Assembly (NCBI RefSeq): GCF_900230215.1
Contig: NZ_LT907982.1
Location: forward strand, 1,550,001 to 1,614,000
Direction: 5' to 3'
DNA length: 64,000 bases
Source: Jatrophihabitans sp. GAS493
GTDB taxonomy: Bacteria > Actinomycetota > Actinomycetes > Mycobacteriales > Jatrophihabitantaceae
This document shows, piece by piece, positions 19,790 through 28,509 of this stretch; positions within the stretch are counted from its first letter, which is position 1; each line of letters starts with the position of its first letter. The position numbers and the translations under genes are program-made. Under the pieces are notes generated by a model. The model worked only from the letters and a program-made list of their open reading frames with translations, did not search any database and was not told the origin of the DNA.

Positions 19790-21694
19790 TTAGCCGGGGC
19801 TGAACGGCTCCACCATCTCCAGCTGCTCGATCTTCTCCAGCAGCTCGGCCGTACTACCGGTCTCGCCCAACCGCGGGAAGATCCGCTCGACACTGTTGCT
19901 GTGCGCATCCGGGTTCATGTCGGTCATGGCGTCCACGGCGAGGGTGACGTGATACCCGTGCTCGTGGGCCTGGCGGGCCGTCGACTCCACGCCGGCGCTG
20001 GTCGAAACGCCAACGATGACGACCTGGGTGACGCCCTTCCCGCGCAGGTAGGCGTTCAGGTCGGTGTTGGTGAAGGCGCCCCAGGTGCGCTTGGTGACGA
20101 GGTGATCATCCGGCTGCTGGTTCAGCTCGGCGACGAGCTCGGCCCAGTCCGCCGGGCGCTGCGTCGTCCGTGGGGGCGTCTGGGTGCGTCCGGGCGCTCC
20201 GCCATCCGCGTTGACGAGCACGACCGGGAGCCGGCGGGCACGGAACTGCTCGATCAGCGCGGTGGCGTTCCTCAGCACACCGTCCATCGGATGGACGGTG
20301 GGCAGACCCACGATCCCCTTCTGCAGGTCGATCACGATCAGGGCCGTGTGGTCGTCCAACGTTGTCACGCTCATGAGAGGGCCTCCTTTATTGATTGGTG
20401 ATTCTGCTGATCCCGCGGCTAGCAGATCAGGCTCGTGAAGCTGAACCCGTAGCCGCCAGCCGTCGAGGTGCAGCCGTAGTTGCTGGTATTTGACCAGGTA
20501 GTGGGCCCCGACGATCGCCGCCGCGAAACCGCCGGCCGCGCCGATGCTGACGCCCCAACGCGGACCGTAGACGTCGGTGACCCAGCCGACGATCGGGGCA
20601 CCGATCGGGGTTGCCCCGAGGGTGACGGCGAGCAGGATCGCGATGACCCGTCCCCGCATGGCCGGTTCGGTGGCCAGTTGGACGGTGCTGATGGCGGTTG
20701 TGGTGAGGGTCTGGGAGGCGACGCCGACCACGATCAATGCCAGTGAAAAGAATAGGAAAGTGGGGGCGACCGCCGCCACCGCGAGCCCGACGCCGAAGAG
20801 CGCCGAGCCCAGGAAGAGCAGGGCGATCCGCGGTCGGGCGCGACGGGCGGCAAGCAGTGCCCCGGCCACCGACCCGATCGCCATCGTCGAGGTCACCAGC
20901 CCGTAGGCACCGGCGCCGGCGTGGAACACGCCGACCGTCATGGTCGATAGAAACAAAGGGAAATTGAGCCCGAAGGTGCCGATCAGGAAGAGCATCAACA
21001 GGATCGCCTTGAGGTCCGGGCGCCCGTTGACGTAGCGGAATCCGTCGACGAAGCTGCCGGGGGTCCATCGTTGCCGGGCCGATCGGTGCAGCTCGTTGCG
21101 CCGCAGCATCGCCAGGCTGGTCAAGACCGCCGCGAAGGTGACGGCATTGATCAGGAAGACCCACCCCGAGCCGACGGCCGCGATCAGCAGCCCGGCGATC
21201 GACGGGCCGATCAGCCGGGCGACATTGAAGGAGGTGGAGTTCAGCCCGACCGCGTTGGAGAGGTTGGGGGCATCGACGAGTTCGGCCACGAAGGTCTGCC
21301 GGGCCGGCGCGTCGAAGGCGGTTGCCACGCCCAGTAGAAGGGCGAAGACATAGACCTGCCAGAGCTGGACGGCGCCGCTGACGGTCAGTAGGCCGAGGCC
21401 GAGGGCGAGCAGTCCCATCGCGGCTTGGGTGCCCATCACGAGTCGACGGCGGTCGAGGTGATCGGCGGCCAGCCCGGTGAGCGGCAGGAGCAGCAACTGG
21501 GGGGCGAACTGCAGGGCCAGCACGATGCCGACCGAGGTCGCGCTGTGCTGGGTCAGCTGGGTGAGGACCAGCCAGTCCTGCGCGGTTCGCTGCATCCAGG
21601 TGCCGACGTTGGAGACGATGGCCCCGATCGCCCACAGCCGATAGTTGTAGATCCGCAGCGAGCGGAACGTTCCGTCGTTCAGCGAATCCGGCAT
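19790..21694 (-). CDS. MFS transporter in-frame with an isochorismatase-like hydrolase
   Basis: One uninterrupted frame of 634 codons encodes two proteins' worth of sequence. Residues 1 to about 415 are an MFS permease of the Bcr/enterobactin-exporter-like type (about 12 helices; RSLRIYNYRLWAIGAIVSNVGTWMQRTAQDW at the start, DAPARQTFVAEL in helix 4-5). Residues 441-634 are an isochorismatase-fold hydrolase with D16 and K95 (own numbering) in place, but Gly128 where cysteine hydrolases have the nucleophile. Codon 441 is an ATG behind a perfect ribosome site, so a free hydrolase is probably also made from 20374. It follows the MarR gene with a one-base overlap. Confidence 0.85.
   Translation of the reverse strand: MPDSLNDGTFRSLRIYNYRLWAIGAIVSNVGTWMQRTAQDWLVLTQLTQHSATSVGIVLALQFAPQLLLLPLTGLAADHLDRRRLVMGTQAAMGLLALGLGLLTVSGAVQLWQVYVFALLLGVATAFDAPARQTFVAELVDAPNLSNAVGLNSTSFNVARLIGPSIAGLLIAAVGSGWVFLINAVTFAAVLTSLAMLRRNELHRSARQRWTPGSFVDGFRYVNGRPDLKAILLMLFLIGTFGLNFPLFLSTMTVGVFHAGAGAYGLVTSTMAIGSVAGALLAARRARPRIALLFLGSALFGVGLAVAAVAPTFLFFSLALIVVGVASQTLTTTAISTVQLATEPAMRGRVIAILLAVTLGATPIGAPIVGWVTDVYGPRWGVSIGAAGGFAAAIVGAHYLVKYQQLRLHLDGWRLRVQLHEPDLLAAGSAESPINKGGPLMSVTTLDDHTALIVIDLQKGIVGLPTVHPMDGVLRNATALIEQFRARRLPVVLVNADGGAPGRTQTPPRTTQRPADWAELVAELNQQPDDHLVTKRTWGAFTNTDLNAYLRGKGVTQVVIVGVSTSAGVESTARQAHEHGYHVTLAVDAMTDMNPDAHSNSVERIFPRLGETGSTAELLEKIEQLEMVEPFSPG
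20372..20389 (-). promoter_or_regulatory. Internal ribosome-binding site and start for the hydrolase domain
   Basis: Read on the minus strand, AAAGGAGGC (20381-20389) precedes ATG (20374-20372) by six bases. This is the best Shine-Dalgarno match I see in the window. It sits between the MFS and isochorismatase-like parts of the same open frame, and starting here gives a standard-length 194-residue hydrolase. Confidence 0.75.
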
Positions 21695-22140
21695 CAGAGA
21701 TTCTGGGCGAGGCGTTCCAGCAGCGGGGCCGCGGCCATCAGCTGGGTGAGCTCAGTTGGGGTGAATCCGTTGGAGAGCGCCTGGGCCAGCTGTTCGACGC
21801 GCGCGCTGCGGCGGGTGCGGAGTACCTCCAGCCCGGCGTCGGTCGGGGTCAGCAGTACGCGCCGGCCATCGTCGGGGTCGGCGCTGCGCTGGACCAGACC
21901 GCGGGCCTCCAATGCGGCCAGCGTCGCCCCCATCGACTGCGGGCTGATCTGCTCGGTGCGGGCCAGCGCGGCTGAGGTCGTCGGCCCGCCGCGGTCCAGC
22001 CGGGTGAGCGCGGAGGTCTCGGGGAGGGTTAGCTCACCGTCGATCGGCGCCTGGCGCAGCCGGCGACGCAGCAGACTAACGCTGACCAGGAGCGCCCCGG
22101 CGACCCGCGAGACGTCAGGCTCATTCGGAAAGCTCGGCAT
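21694..22140 (-). CDS. MarR family transcriptional regulator
   Basis: A 148-residue winged-helix regulator. LPETSALTRLDRGGPTTSAALARTEQISPQSMGATLAALEARGLVQRSADPDDGRRVLLTPTDAG is the MarR core, with the recognition helix and the DxR wing. It overlaps the MFS gene by one base and so is the first gene of that operon. A perfect inverted repeat six bases upstream of its ATG suggests autoregulation and control of the pump/hydrolase. Confidence 0.9.
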   Translation of the reverse strand: MPSFPNEPDVSRVAGALLVSVSLLRRRLRQAPIDGELTLPETSALTRLDRGGPTTSAALARTEQISPQSMGATLAALEARGLVQRSADPDDGRRVLLTPTDAGLEVLRTRRSARVEQLAQALSNGFTPTELTQLMAAAPLLERLAQNL

Positions 22141-22145
22141 TCCAT

Positions 22146-22165
22146 CAGCTTAGACTTATAAGCTG
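22146..22165. promoter_or_regulatory. Putative MarR operator
   Basis: CAGCTTA (22146-22152) and TAAGCTG (22159-22165) form a perfect 7-bp inverted repeat around a 6-bp spacer. It is immediately upstream of the marR start and in the 50-base gap to the PhyH gene end. Size and AT-rich centre fit a MarR dimer site. Confidence 0.6.
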
Positions 22166-22190
22166 ACCTTAGCAAAGAAGCCGTGAGGCG

Positions 22191-23138
22191 TCAGCGAGCG
22201 GCGTTCTTGATGAACTCGTCGGGCAGCGGAGACTGCCGGTCGCCGGCGTAGTAGGCGCCGCGGACGTGGCGGCGGGTGGTGTCGTCGTCGGTGGCCCGGG
22301 CCGCGGAGTGCCAGAGGTAGCAGTCGTGCAGGATCACGTCGCCGACCTCGGCGATGACCGGCACCTCGCCCGGGATCGCCTCGAAGGCCAGCGGCATCTC
22401 GAAGGGCGGTGGCGTTGCCGTGTAGCCGCCGGCCGGCTGGGCGGTCGGCGGCACGGCCACATTGTTGATGTTGCGGTATGGAGCCGGAGTGGCCCAGTTG
22501 TGGCTGCCCGGAACGACCCGCAGGAACCCGTTGGCCGGGCTCGTCGCGTCGAGATGGATGGTGAAGGCGGTGGAGGGCCAGAGGGTCTGGCTCGGCCCGG
22601 CCTGCCAGTCCGAGTGCCAGCCGATCCGGCTGTAGCCCGACTCGCGTCCCGGGCGGGCGTCCTGATAGACGACGCCGAACTGCTGGTCGTCGCGCAGCCA
22701 GGCGCTGACGCCGAGCACCCGGTGCAGCGCGGCCACCAGGCTCGGGCTGGTGATCGCCGCGCGCACGGCCGGCGACAGCTCATTGATGAACTCGACGTAG
22801 TTGGCGAAGGGTTCGGCCTTGGCTGGATCCTCGAGATAGGCGTCTTTCCGTAACGCCGCGGGGAGAAACCCCTCTCTCCGGAACCTCTCTCTCCGGAACC
22901 CCTCGTCTAGGAACACGGTGGAGCCGTACCGCTGCGGTAAGTCACCGGCGACGACCTGGCGCTGGGCTGTAGCGCACTCGGCCTGCATCCGCTCAAGTAG
23001 CTCCGGGCGGTAGACGTCGCGCAGGATGACGAAGCCGTTCTCCCGGTAACAGAGCTCCAGCGCGTCCAGGGTGGCGTCGCTGAAGATGCCGGCAGAGGCG
23101 GTAAATACGGCGGTTTCGGTGGCTGGGCGGATCAGCAT
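22191..23138 (-). CDS. Phytanoyl-CoA dioxygenase (PhyH) family protein
   Basis: A 315-residue non-haem Fe(II)/2-oxoglutarate oxygenase. The facial triad is visible as GWHSDW (H-x-D) and the distal histidine in ILHDCYLWHSAARA. ENGFVILRDVY at the N-terminus is typical of PhyH. The substrate is unknown; members hydroxylate lipids, ectoine or natural products. Residues around 76-90 (EGFRRERFRREGF) come from a short 15-bp tandem duplication. It reads toward the MarR gene but is separated from it by the operator, so it is probably a separate unit. Confidence 0.87.
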   Translation of the reverse strand: MLIRPATETAVFTASAGIFSDATLDALELCYRENGFVILRDVYRPELLERMQAECATAQRQVVAGDLPQRYGSTVFLDEGFRRERFRREGFLPAALRKDAYLEDPAKAEPFANYVEFINELSPAVRAAITSPSLVAALHRVLGVSAWLRDDQQFGVVYQDARPGRESGYSRIGWHSDWQAGPSQTLWPSTAFTIHLDATSPANGFLRVVPGSHNWATPAPYRNINNVAVPPTAQPAGGYTATPPPFEMPLAFEAIPGEVPVIAEVGDVILHDCYLWHSAARATDDDTTRRHVRGAYYAGDRQSPLPDEFIKNAAR

Positions 23139-23352
23139 GCCGCCGATGCTAGCCAGCCAATTTGACGATGTTGTTTCGGCTGACGGGCACCCGAACGTTC
23201 AGCAACGATCCGGTGACGAAGCGGCCGGCAGTTTCCGTGCGCCACCATGATCGGTCTAGCCTCAATACCTATCCTGCGCACAGTCCAGACCGAACCTCAT
23301 GTGTTTATGAGGGCTGGCTGTGTCGCGTCAGAACAACGAGAGGAGAGCGGTC

Positions 23353-24417
23353 TTGCGCTCAACGCGTAGCGTCTCAAAGGGAGCACTCAAGCTAGGGGCT
23401 TTCGCCCTGGTGGCGGCTCTGACGATAAGCGCATGCAGCAGTAGCAAGTCGAGCAGTTCCAGCAGTGGCACCTCGGCGGCCAAGAAGTCGATCAAGGTCG
23501 GCATGGCGTACGACGTCGGCGGCCGGGGTGACAAGTCCTTCAACGACCTCGCGGCAGCGGGCCTGGACAAGGCCAAGACGGACCTCGACGTGCAGACCAA
23601 GGAGCTCTCGGCCACCAACGGCGAGAACGACCAGGCCAAGGAAGACCGCCTGACCCTGCTCGCCACCTCGGGCTACAACCCGATCATCGCCGTCGGATTC
23701 GCCTACGCGACCGCCGTCGGCAAGGTGATCGCCAAGTACCCGAACATCCACTTCGCCCTCATCGACGACGACAGCGTCAAGGGTCCGAACCTGACCAGCC
23801 TCCTCTTCACCGAGGAGCAGAGTTCCTTCCTCGTCGGTGTCGCCGCGGCGCTGGCCACCAAGACCAAGACGGTCGGCTTCATCGGTGGAGTCCAGGAGCC
23901 GCTGATCCAGAAGTTCCAGGCGGGCTACCAGGCCGGCGTCAAGGCCGTCGACCCGAGCATCAAGGTGCTCGTCGCCTACCTCACCCAGCCGCCGGACTTC
24001 AGCGGCTTCGGTGACGCGGCCAAGGGCAAGACCACGGCCGAAGGCCAGTACGACGGTGGCGCGGATGTCGTTTACCACGCAGCGGGTGGATCCGGTGCCG
24101 GTGTCTTCCAGGCTGCGGCTGAGAAGCAGAAGCTGGCCATCGGCGTCGACTCCGACCAGTACCAGAGTGCTCCGGCCGACGAGCAGAAGCTCATCCTGAC
24201 CTCGGCGCTCAAGGGTGTCGACACGGCCGTGTACGACTTCATCGAGAACGACGCGAACGGCAAGTTCACCGCCGGATCGCAGCGTTTCAGCCTGAAGGAC
24301 AACGGGGTCGGCTACTCGACCTCGAACCCGATCATCGACCCGTACAAGGCGCAGATCGACGCGTACAAGGCGAAGATCATCAGCGGCGAGATCACGGTTC
24401 CGACAACTGTGAGCTAG
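23353..24417 (+). CDS. BMP-family nucleoside-binding lipoprotein
   Basis: The substrate-binding lipoprotein (about 354 residues) of the ABC transporter that follows. The signal peptide GALKLGAFALVAALTISAC ends in a lipobox, followed by a Ser-rich linker. The mature sequence has BMP/PnrA features: VGMAYDVGGRGDKSFNDLAAAG, then GFIGGVQEPLIQKFQAGYQAGVKAV and DVVYHAAGGSGAGVFQAA. Family members bind purine nucleosides. A GTG at 23320 is possible, but the TTG at 23353 is preferred because GAGGAG sits seven to eight bases upstream. A strong terminator follows directly. Confidence 0.88.
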   Translation: MRSTRSVSKGALKLGAFALVAALTISACSSSKSSSSSSGTSAAKKSIKVGMAYDVGGRGDKSFNDLAAAGLDKAKTDLDVQTKELSATNGENDQAKEDRLTLLATSGYNPIIAVGFAYATAVGKVIAKYPNIHFALIDDDSVKGPNLTSLLFTEEQSSFLVGVAAALATKTKTVGFIGGVQEPLIQKFQAGYQAGVKAVDPSIKVLVAYLTQPPDFSGFGDAAKGKTTAEGQYDGGADVVYHAAGGSGAGVFQAAAEKQKLAIGVDSDQYQSAPADEQKLILTSALKGVDTAVYDFIENDANGKFTAGSQRFSLKDNGVGYSTSNPIIDPYKAQIDAYKAKIISGEITVPTTVS

Positions 24418-24432
24418 TCACGCGGCGGTGAT

Positions 24433-24484
24433 AGTGGGCCCGGCCTGCGCGGTATAACGTGCAGGCTGGGCCCACTGTTTTTTT
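24433..24484 (+). terminator. Rho-independent terminator after the BMP lipoprotein gene
   Basis: A 16-bp stem (24433-24448 with 24461-24476, one G-U pair) closes a 12-base loop and is followed by G and seven Ts (24478-24484). This is the clearest intrinsic terminator in the window. Partial read-through here would give more binding protein than membrane components. Confidence 0.92.
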
Positions 24485-24580
24485 GGACTTCTTGATCCCG
24501 CAGTCAGGTTAGGAGCGTGCGCCATCGTTTCCCCCGCAGAGCTTGATGTCGACGGGCGTTCGGACGCTGAACCCCCCGCA

Positions 24581-26095
24581 GTGCAACTGCGGGGCATCAC
24601 CAAACGCTTCCCCGGCGTGGTGGCCAACCACGACATCGACATCGTCGTGCAGCGCTCTCACGTGCATGCGATCGTCGGTGAGAACGGCGCCGGCAAGTCG
24701 ACGCTGATGAAGACGCTCTACGGCATGCACAAGCCGGACGAGGGGACGATCGCCATCGACGGCCGCGAGGTCAGCTTCTCCTCGCCCTCGGACGCGATCG
24801 CAGCCGGAATCGGCATGGTGCACCAGCACTTCCTGCTGGCCGACAACCTGACCGTGCTGGAGAACATCGTGCTCGGCAGCGAGCCGACTAAGGCCGGCAT
24901 GATCGACTTCAAGACCGCCCGCCAGCGCATCCAGGCGATCTCCGACGCGTACTCCCTCGGCCTGAACCCGCAGGATCTGGTCGAGGACCTCGGGGTCGGA
25001 GATCGGCAGCGGGTGGAGATCTGCAAGGTGCTCTACCGGGGGGCGAAGATCCTCATCCTCGACGAGCCGACCGCCGTCCTGGTGCCGCAGGAGGTCGACG
25101 AACTCTTCGCCAACCTGCGCGAGCTCAAGAGCGAGGGGCTGACGGTGCTATTCATCTCGCACAAGCTCGACGAGGTCCGTGCGGTGGCCGACGAGATCAC
25201 CGTGATCCGCCGCGGGACCACGGTAAAGACGGTCGATCCGGCGTCGACCACGTCCCGGCAGTTGGCCGAGTTGATGGTGGGCAGTGAGTTGCCGACGCCT
25301 GGGCTGCGCGAGGGGACGGTCACCGACGTGGTCGCCCTGCAGGTGCGTGGGCTGACGGTCTTCTCCGACGAGGGGCGCGAGCTGGTCTCGAATGTGAACC
25401 TGACCATCCATCGCGGTGAGATCGTCGGGCTGGCCGGCGTCGAGGGGAACGGGCAGGCCGAACTGGTCGAGGCGATCATCGGCATTCGGCCCGGCGAGGG
25501 GAGCGTTGAGCTCGCCGGCGAGGACATCTCGCACTGGCCGACCCGGCGGCGACGGGTGGCCGGCATCGGCTACATCCCCGAAGACCGGCACCGGCAGGGC
25601 CTGTTGCTGGAGGCGCCGCTGTGGGAGAACCGGATCCTGGGCCACCAGTCAGAACGTCCGAACGCCCGCGGCCCGTTCATCGACCGCGGCGGGGCTCGCC
25701 GCGACACCCAGCGAATCGTGGAGCAGTTCGATGTCCGCACCCCCGGAATCGACGTCCCGGCCGCATCGCTGTCAGGTGGCAATCAACAGAAGCTCATCGT
25801 CGGCCGAGAGATGAGCGGGGAGCCGAAGTTGCTCATCGCCGCCCACCCGACCCGGGGCGTCGACGTCGGGGCGCAGGCCGCCATCTGGGACCACCTGCGG
25901 GCGGCCCGGGCGGCCGGGCTGGCCGTGCTGCTCATCTCGGCCGACCTGGACGAACTCATCGGAATGTCCGACACCCTGCAGGTGATCCTGCGCGGGCGAC
26001 TGGTGGCCGAGGTCGACCCGGGCACCGTCACCGCCGAGGATCTCGGCGCGGCGATGACCGGAGCCGATAGAGAATCCAACGGAGGAGAAGAGTGA
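24581..26095 (+). CDS. Nucleoside ABC transporter ATP-binding protein (two NBDs)
   Basis: A protein of about 504 residues with two fused nucleotide-binding domains, as in YufO/NupO and RbsA. NBD1 has GENGAGKST, a variant signature LGVGDRQRVE and ILILDEPTAVL. NBD2 has a degenerate Walker A (GVEGNGQAE) and a good LSGGNQQK. The first canonical in-frame start is GTG 24581, but it lacks a ribosome site and gives no N-terminal lead into the first β-strand. The frame stays open upstream to an AGGAG at 24511 followed by an ATC at 24524, so translation may start there. The gene overlaps the first permease by four bases. Confidence 0.9.
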   Translation: MQLRGITKRFPGVVANHDIDIVVQRSHVHAIVGENGAGKSTLMKTLYGMHKPDEGTIAIDGREVSFSSPSDAIAAGIGMVHQHFLLADNLTVLENIVLGSEPTKAGMIDFKTARQRIQAISDAYSLGLNPQDLVEDLGVGDRQRVEICKVLYRGAKILILDEPTAVLVPQEVDELFANLRELKSEGLTVLFISHKLDEVRAVADEITVIRRGTTVKTVDPASTTSRQLAELMVGSELPTPGLREGTVTDVVALQVRGLTVFSDEGRELVSNVNLTIHRGEIVGLAGVEGNGQAELVEAIIGIRPGEGSVELAGEDISHWPTRRRRVAGIGYIPEDRHRQGLLLEAPLWENRILGHQSERPNARGPFIDRGGARRDTQRIVEQFDVRTPGIDVPAASLSGGNQQKLIVGREMSGEPKLLIAAHPTRGVDVGAQAAIWDHLRAARAAGLAVLLISADLDELIGMSDTLQVILRGRLVAEVDPGTVTAEDLGAAMTGADRESNGGEE

Positions 26096-27225
26096 AGGAG
26101 AAGCTTCGTTCACTGGGGCTGACGCTCACCGCGGTGGCGGTCGCGATCCTCATCGCCGCAGCGGTCACCTCCCTCGTCCTGCTCGTCACCGGTCACAGTC
26201 CGGTCGATGCGATCAAGGCGATGTGGGACTACGGAAACCTGCCTGACAGCAAGGTCAGCATCCTCGACAACGCCACCATCTATTACCTGTCGGCCGTCGC
26301 GGTGGCCATCGGTTTCCGGATGAATCTCTTCAATATCGGTGTCGACGGTCAGTATCGGATGGCCGCCATGCTGGCCGCCGCCTTCGGTGGGGCCGTGGTG
26401 CTGCCCAAGGGAATCCACCAGATCGCGATCATCATCGTCGCGATGCTCGTCGGTGCGGCCTGGGCCGGCATCGTCGCGATCCTCAAGGTGACCCGCGGAG
26501 TCAGCGAGGTGATCTCGAGCATCATGCTCAACGGAATCGCCACCGGCCTCATCGCCTACCTGATCCGGCCCTCCATCCTGGGTAAGCAGGTGTCGGCCAA
26601 CAACATCACCACCACCCCGATCCCGGCCTCCGGCCACGTGGGTGCGCTCTCGCTGGTGCCGGGGGCCGACACCAAGGTCTACGGGCTGATCGTGCTGGCT
26701 GTGGTCGTCGGGGTGGCCTTCCAGGTGACCGTCTCCCGCACCCGCTTCGGCTTCGATCTGCGGGCCACCGGCCGGTCGTCCTCGGCGGCGCAGGCCAGCG
26801 GCGTCAACGTCAAGCGGATGATCGTCATCTCGATGCTGCTCTCCGGTGCCGTGGCCGGGCTCATCGGAATGCCGGTGCTGCTGGGGGATTCCTTCGCCTA
26901 CTCCTCCATCACCTTCCAGTCCGGACTCGGCTTCACCGGTATCGCGGTGGCCCTGCTCGGGCGCAACAACCCGATCGGCATCGCCTTCGCCGCACTGCTC
27001 TGGGCCTTCCTGGACCAATCCTCGCTGGCGCTGGACATCATCAGCATTCCTAAGGAGATCGTGCAGATCACCCAGGGCGTGGTTGTCCTCTCCGTCGTCA
27101 TCGCCTTCGAGCTGGTGCGGCGCATCGCGCTGGCCAACCAGCAGCGAGCCGTCGGCCGGGCGCTGGCGCCGCCGAGCAGTCCCGCCCCGCCCAGTGCGCC
27201 GACCCCTGAGGCGGTGACGGTATGA
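26092..27225 (+). CDS. Nucleoside ABC transporter permease 1
   Basis: A 377-residue permease of the BPD_transp_2 type (YufP/NupP-like). NLFNIGVDGQYRMAAMLAAAFGGAVVL and TRGVSEVISSIMLNGIATGLIAYLIRP are strongly conserved family stretches, and about nine or ten helices are visible. The C-terminus ends in a Pro/Ala-rich tail. It has four-base overlaps with the ATPase gene before and the second permease after, so all are one unit. Confidence 0.92.
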   Translation: MKEKLRSLGLTLTAVAVAILIAAAVTSLVLLVTGHSPVDAIKAMWDYGNLPDSKVSILDNATIYYLSAVAVAIGFRMNLFNIGVDGQYRMAAMLAAAFGGAVVLPKGIHQIAIIIVAMLVGAAWAGIVAILKVTRGVSEVISSIMLNGIATGLIAYLIRPSILGKQVSANNITTTPIPASGHVGALSLVPGADTKVYGLIVLAVVVGVAFQVTVSRTRFGFDLRATGRSSSAAQASGVNVKRMIVISMLLSGAVAGLIGMPVLLGDSFAYSSITFQSGLGFTGIAVALLGRNNPIGIAFAALLWAFLDQSSLALDIISIPKEIVQITQGVVVLSVVIAFELVRRIALANQQRAVGRALAPPSSPAPPSAPTPEAVTV

Positions 27226-28490
27226 GCGCGCTGGCTGAGGCTCCGCAGAGCACCCCGGGCCAGACCGCCCGGCGTCGTCGCCGCCGCCGGCTGAGCACCT
27301 CGCAGCGGCTGCTGCTGGCCGGTGGGATCTTCGTCGTCTTCGTCTTCGTCCGTTCGGCCAGCGGGATAACCGACCTCACCTCGGCCGGAGTCATGGCCGC
27401 GACGATCAGTCTCGGCATCCCGATCGCGCTGGCCGGCCTCGGTGGTCTCTGGTCGGAGCGATCCGGCGTGGTGAACATCGGGCTGGAAGGCATGATGATT
27501 CTCGGCACGTTCTTCGCGGCGGCCTTCGCCTACTTCGGGCACAGTCCGTGGCTCGGCATCGTGGGTGGCATCGTCGGTGGTCTGCTCGGCGGCATCATCC
27601 ACGCCGTCGCGACCGTCAGCTTCGGGGTCGACCAGATCGTCTCGGGTGTTGCCATCAATATCCTCGCCCTCGGCGTTTCGCGTTACCTGGCCGGGGTCTT
27701 CTTCACCGGCCAGCCGGGTGGCGGCCCGACCCAGTCACCGCAGACGCCGAAGTTCACCACGGTCAGGGTCCCCGGGCTCGACGACGAGCTCGGCAAGATC
27801 GAAGCTCATCATTGGTTCCTGATCAGCGACATCGCCGGGCTGCTGCGCGGCCTGCTCACCTCGCTGAACCCGTTCACAATCCTGATGATGCTGCTCTTCC
27901 CGCTCACCTGGCTCATCCTGTGGCGAACCGCCTTCGGGCTGCGGCTGCGCTCCTGCGGTGAGAACCCGTCGGAGTCGGAGTCCCAGGGAGTTCCTGTGTA
28001 CTTGATGAAGTACATCGCAGTGATGATCTCGGGCATCCTGGCCGGCTTGGCCGGCGCCTACCTGGTGAACTTCACCGCCGTCTTTCGCGAGGGGCAGACC
28101 GGCGGGCGTGGGTACATCGGTCTGGCCGCGATGATCTTCGGCAACTGGCGCCCCGGAGGCCTGGTGGTCGGTGCCTCGATCTTCGGCTATACCGACGCGC
28201 TGCAGTCCCGCTCGGGTGCGGTGGCGGTGCATGCGCTCCTGCTCTTCGTGGCGATCCTGCTCGTCGCCGGTGGCATCTATCTGGTCGTGCAGGCTCGACG
28301 GACGACTGGAATCATCTGCATTGTGCTGGGTGTTCTGGTCTACCTCTGGTATCACTTCACCGACACCCTGCCGATCGAACTGACCACCTACACGCCGCAG
28401 ATCGTCACTCTGCTCGTCCTGGCGCTGGCCTCGCAGCGGCTACGAATGCCCGCGGCCGATGGCTTGCCATGGCGTCGGGGTCAGGCTTGA
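27222..28490 (+). CDS. Nucleoside ABC transporter permease 2
   Basis: A 422-residue partner permease (YufQ/NupQ-like). GGLWSERSGVVNIGLEGMMILGTFFAAAFAY is the diagnostic stretch, and RSCGENPSESESQGVPV is the cytoplasmic loop that meets the ATPase. The N-terminal 25 residues are Arg-rich. Together with the preceding genes this makes a complete purine/pyrimidine nucleoside importer. Confidence 0.92.
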   Translation: MSALAEAPQSTPGQTARRRRRRRLSTSQRLLLAGGIFVVFVFVRSASGITDLTSAGVMAATISLGIPIALAGLGGLWSERSGVVNIGLEGMMILGTFFAAAFAYFGHSPWLGIVGGIVGGLLGGIIHAVATVSFGVDQIVSGVAINILALGVSRYLAGVFFTGQPGGGPTQSPQTPKFTTVRVPGLDDELGKIEAHHWFLISDIAGLLRGLLTSLNPFTILMMLLFPLTWLILWRTAFGLRLRSCGENPSESESQGVPVYLMKYIAVMISGILAGLAGAYLVNFTAVFREGQTGGRGYIGLAAMIFGNWRPGGLVVGASIFGYTDALQSRSGAVAVHALLLFVAILLVAGGIYLVVQARRTTGIICIVLGVLVYLWYHFTDTLPIELTTYTPQIVTLLVLALASQRLRMPAADGLPWRRGQA

Positions 28491-28509
28491 TGAGCTCCGA
28501 CCGACGGCC

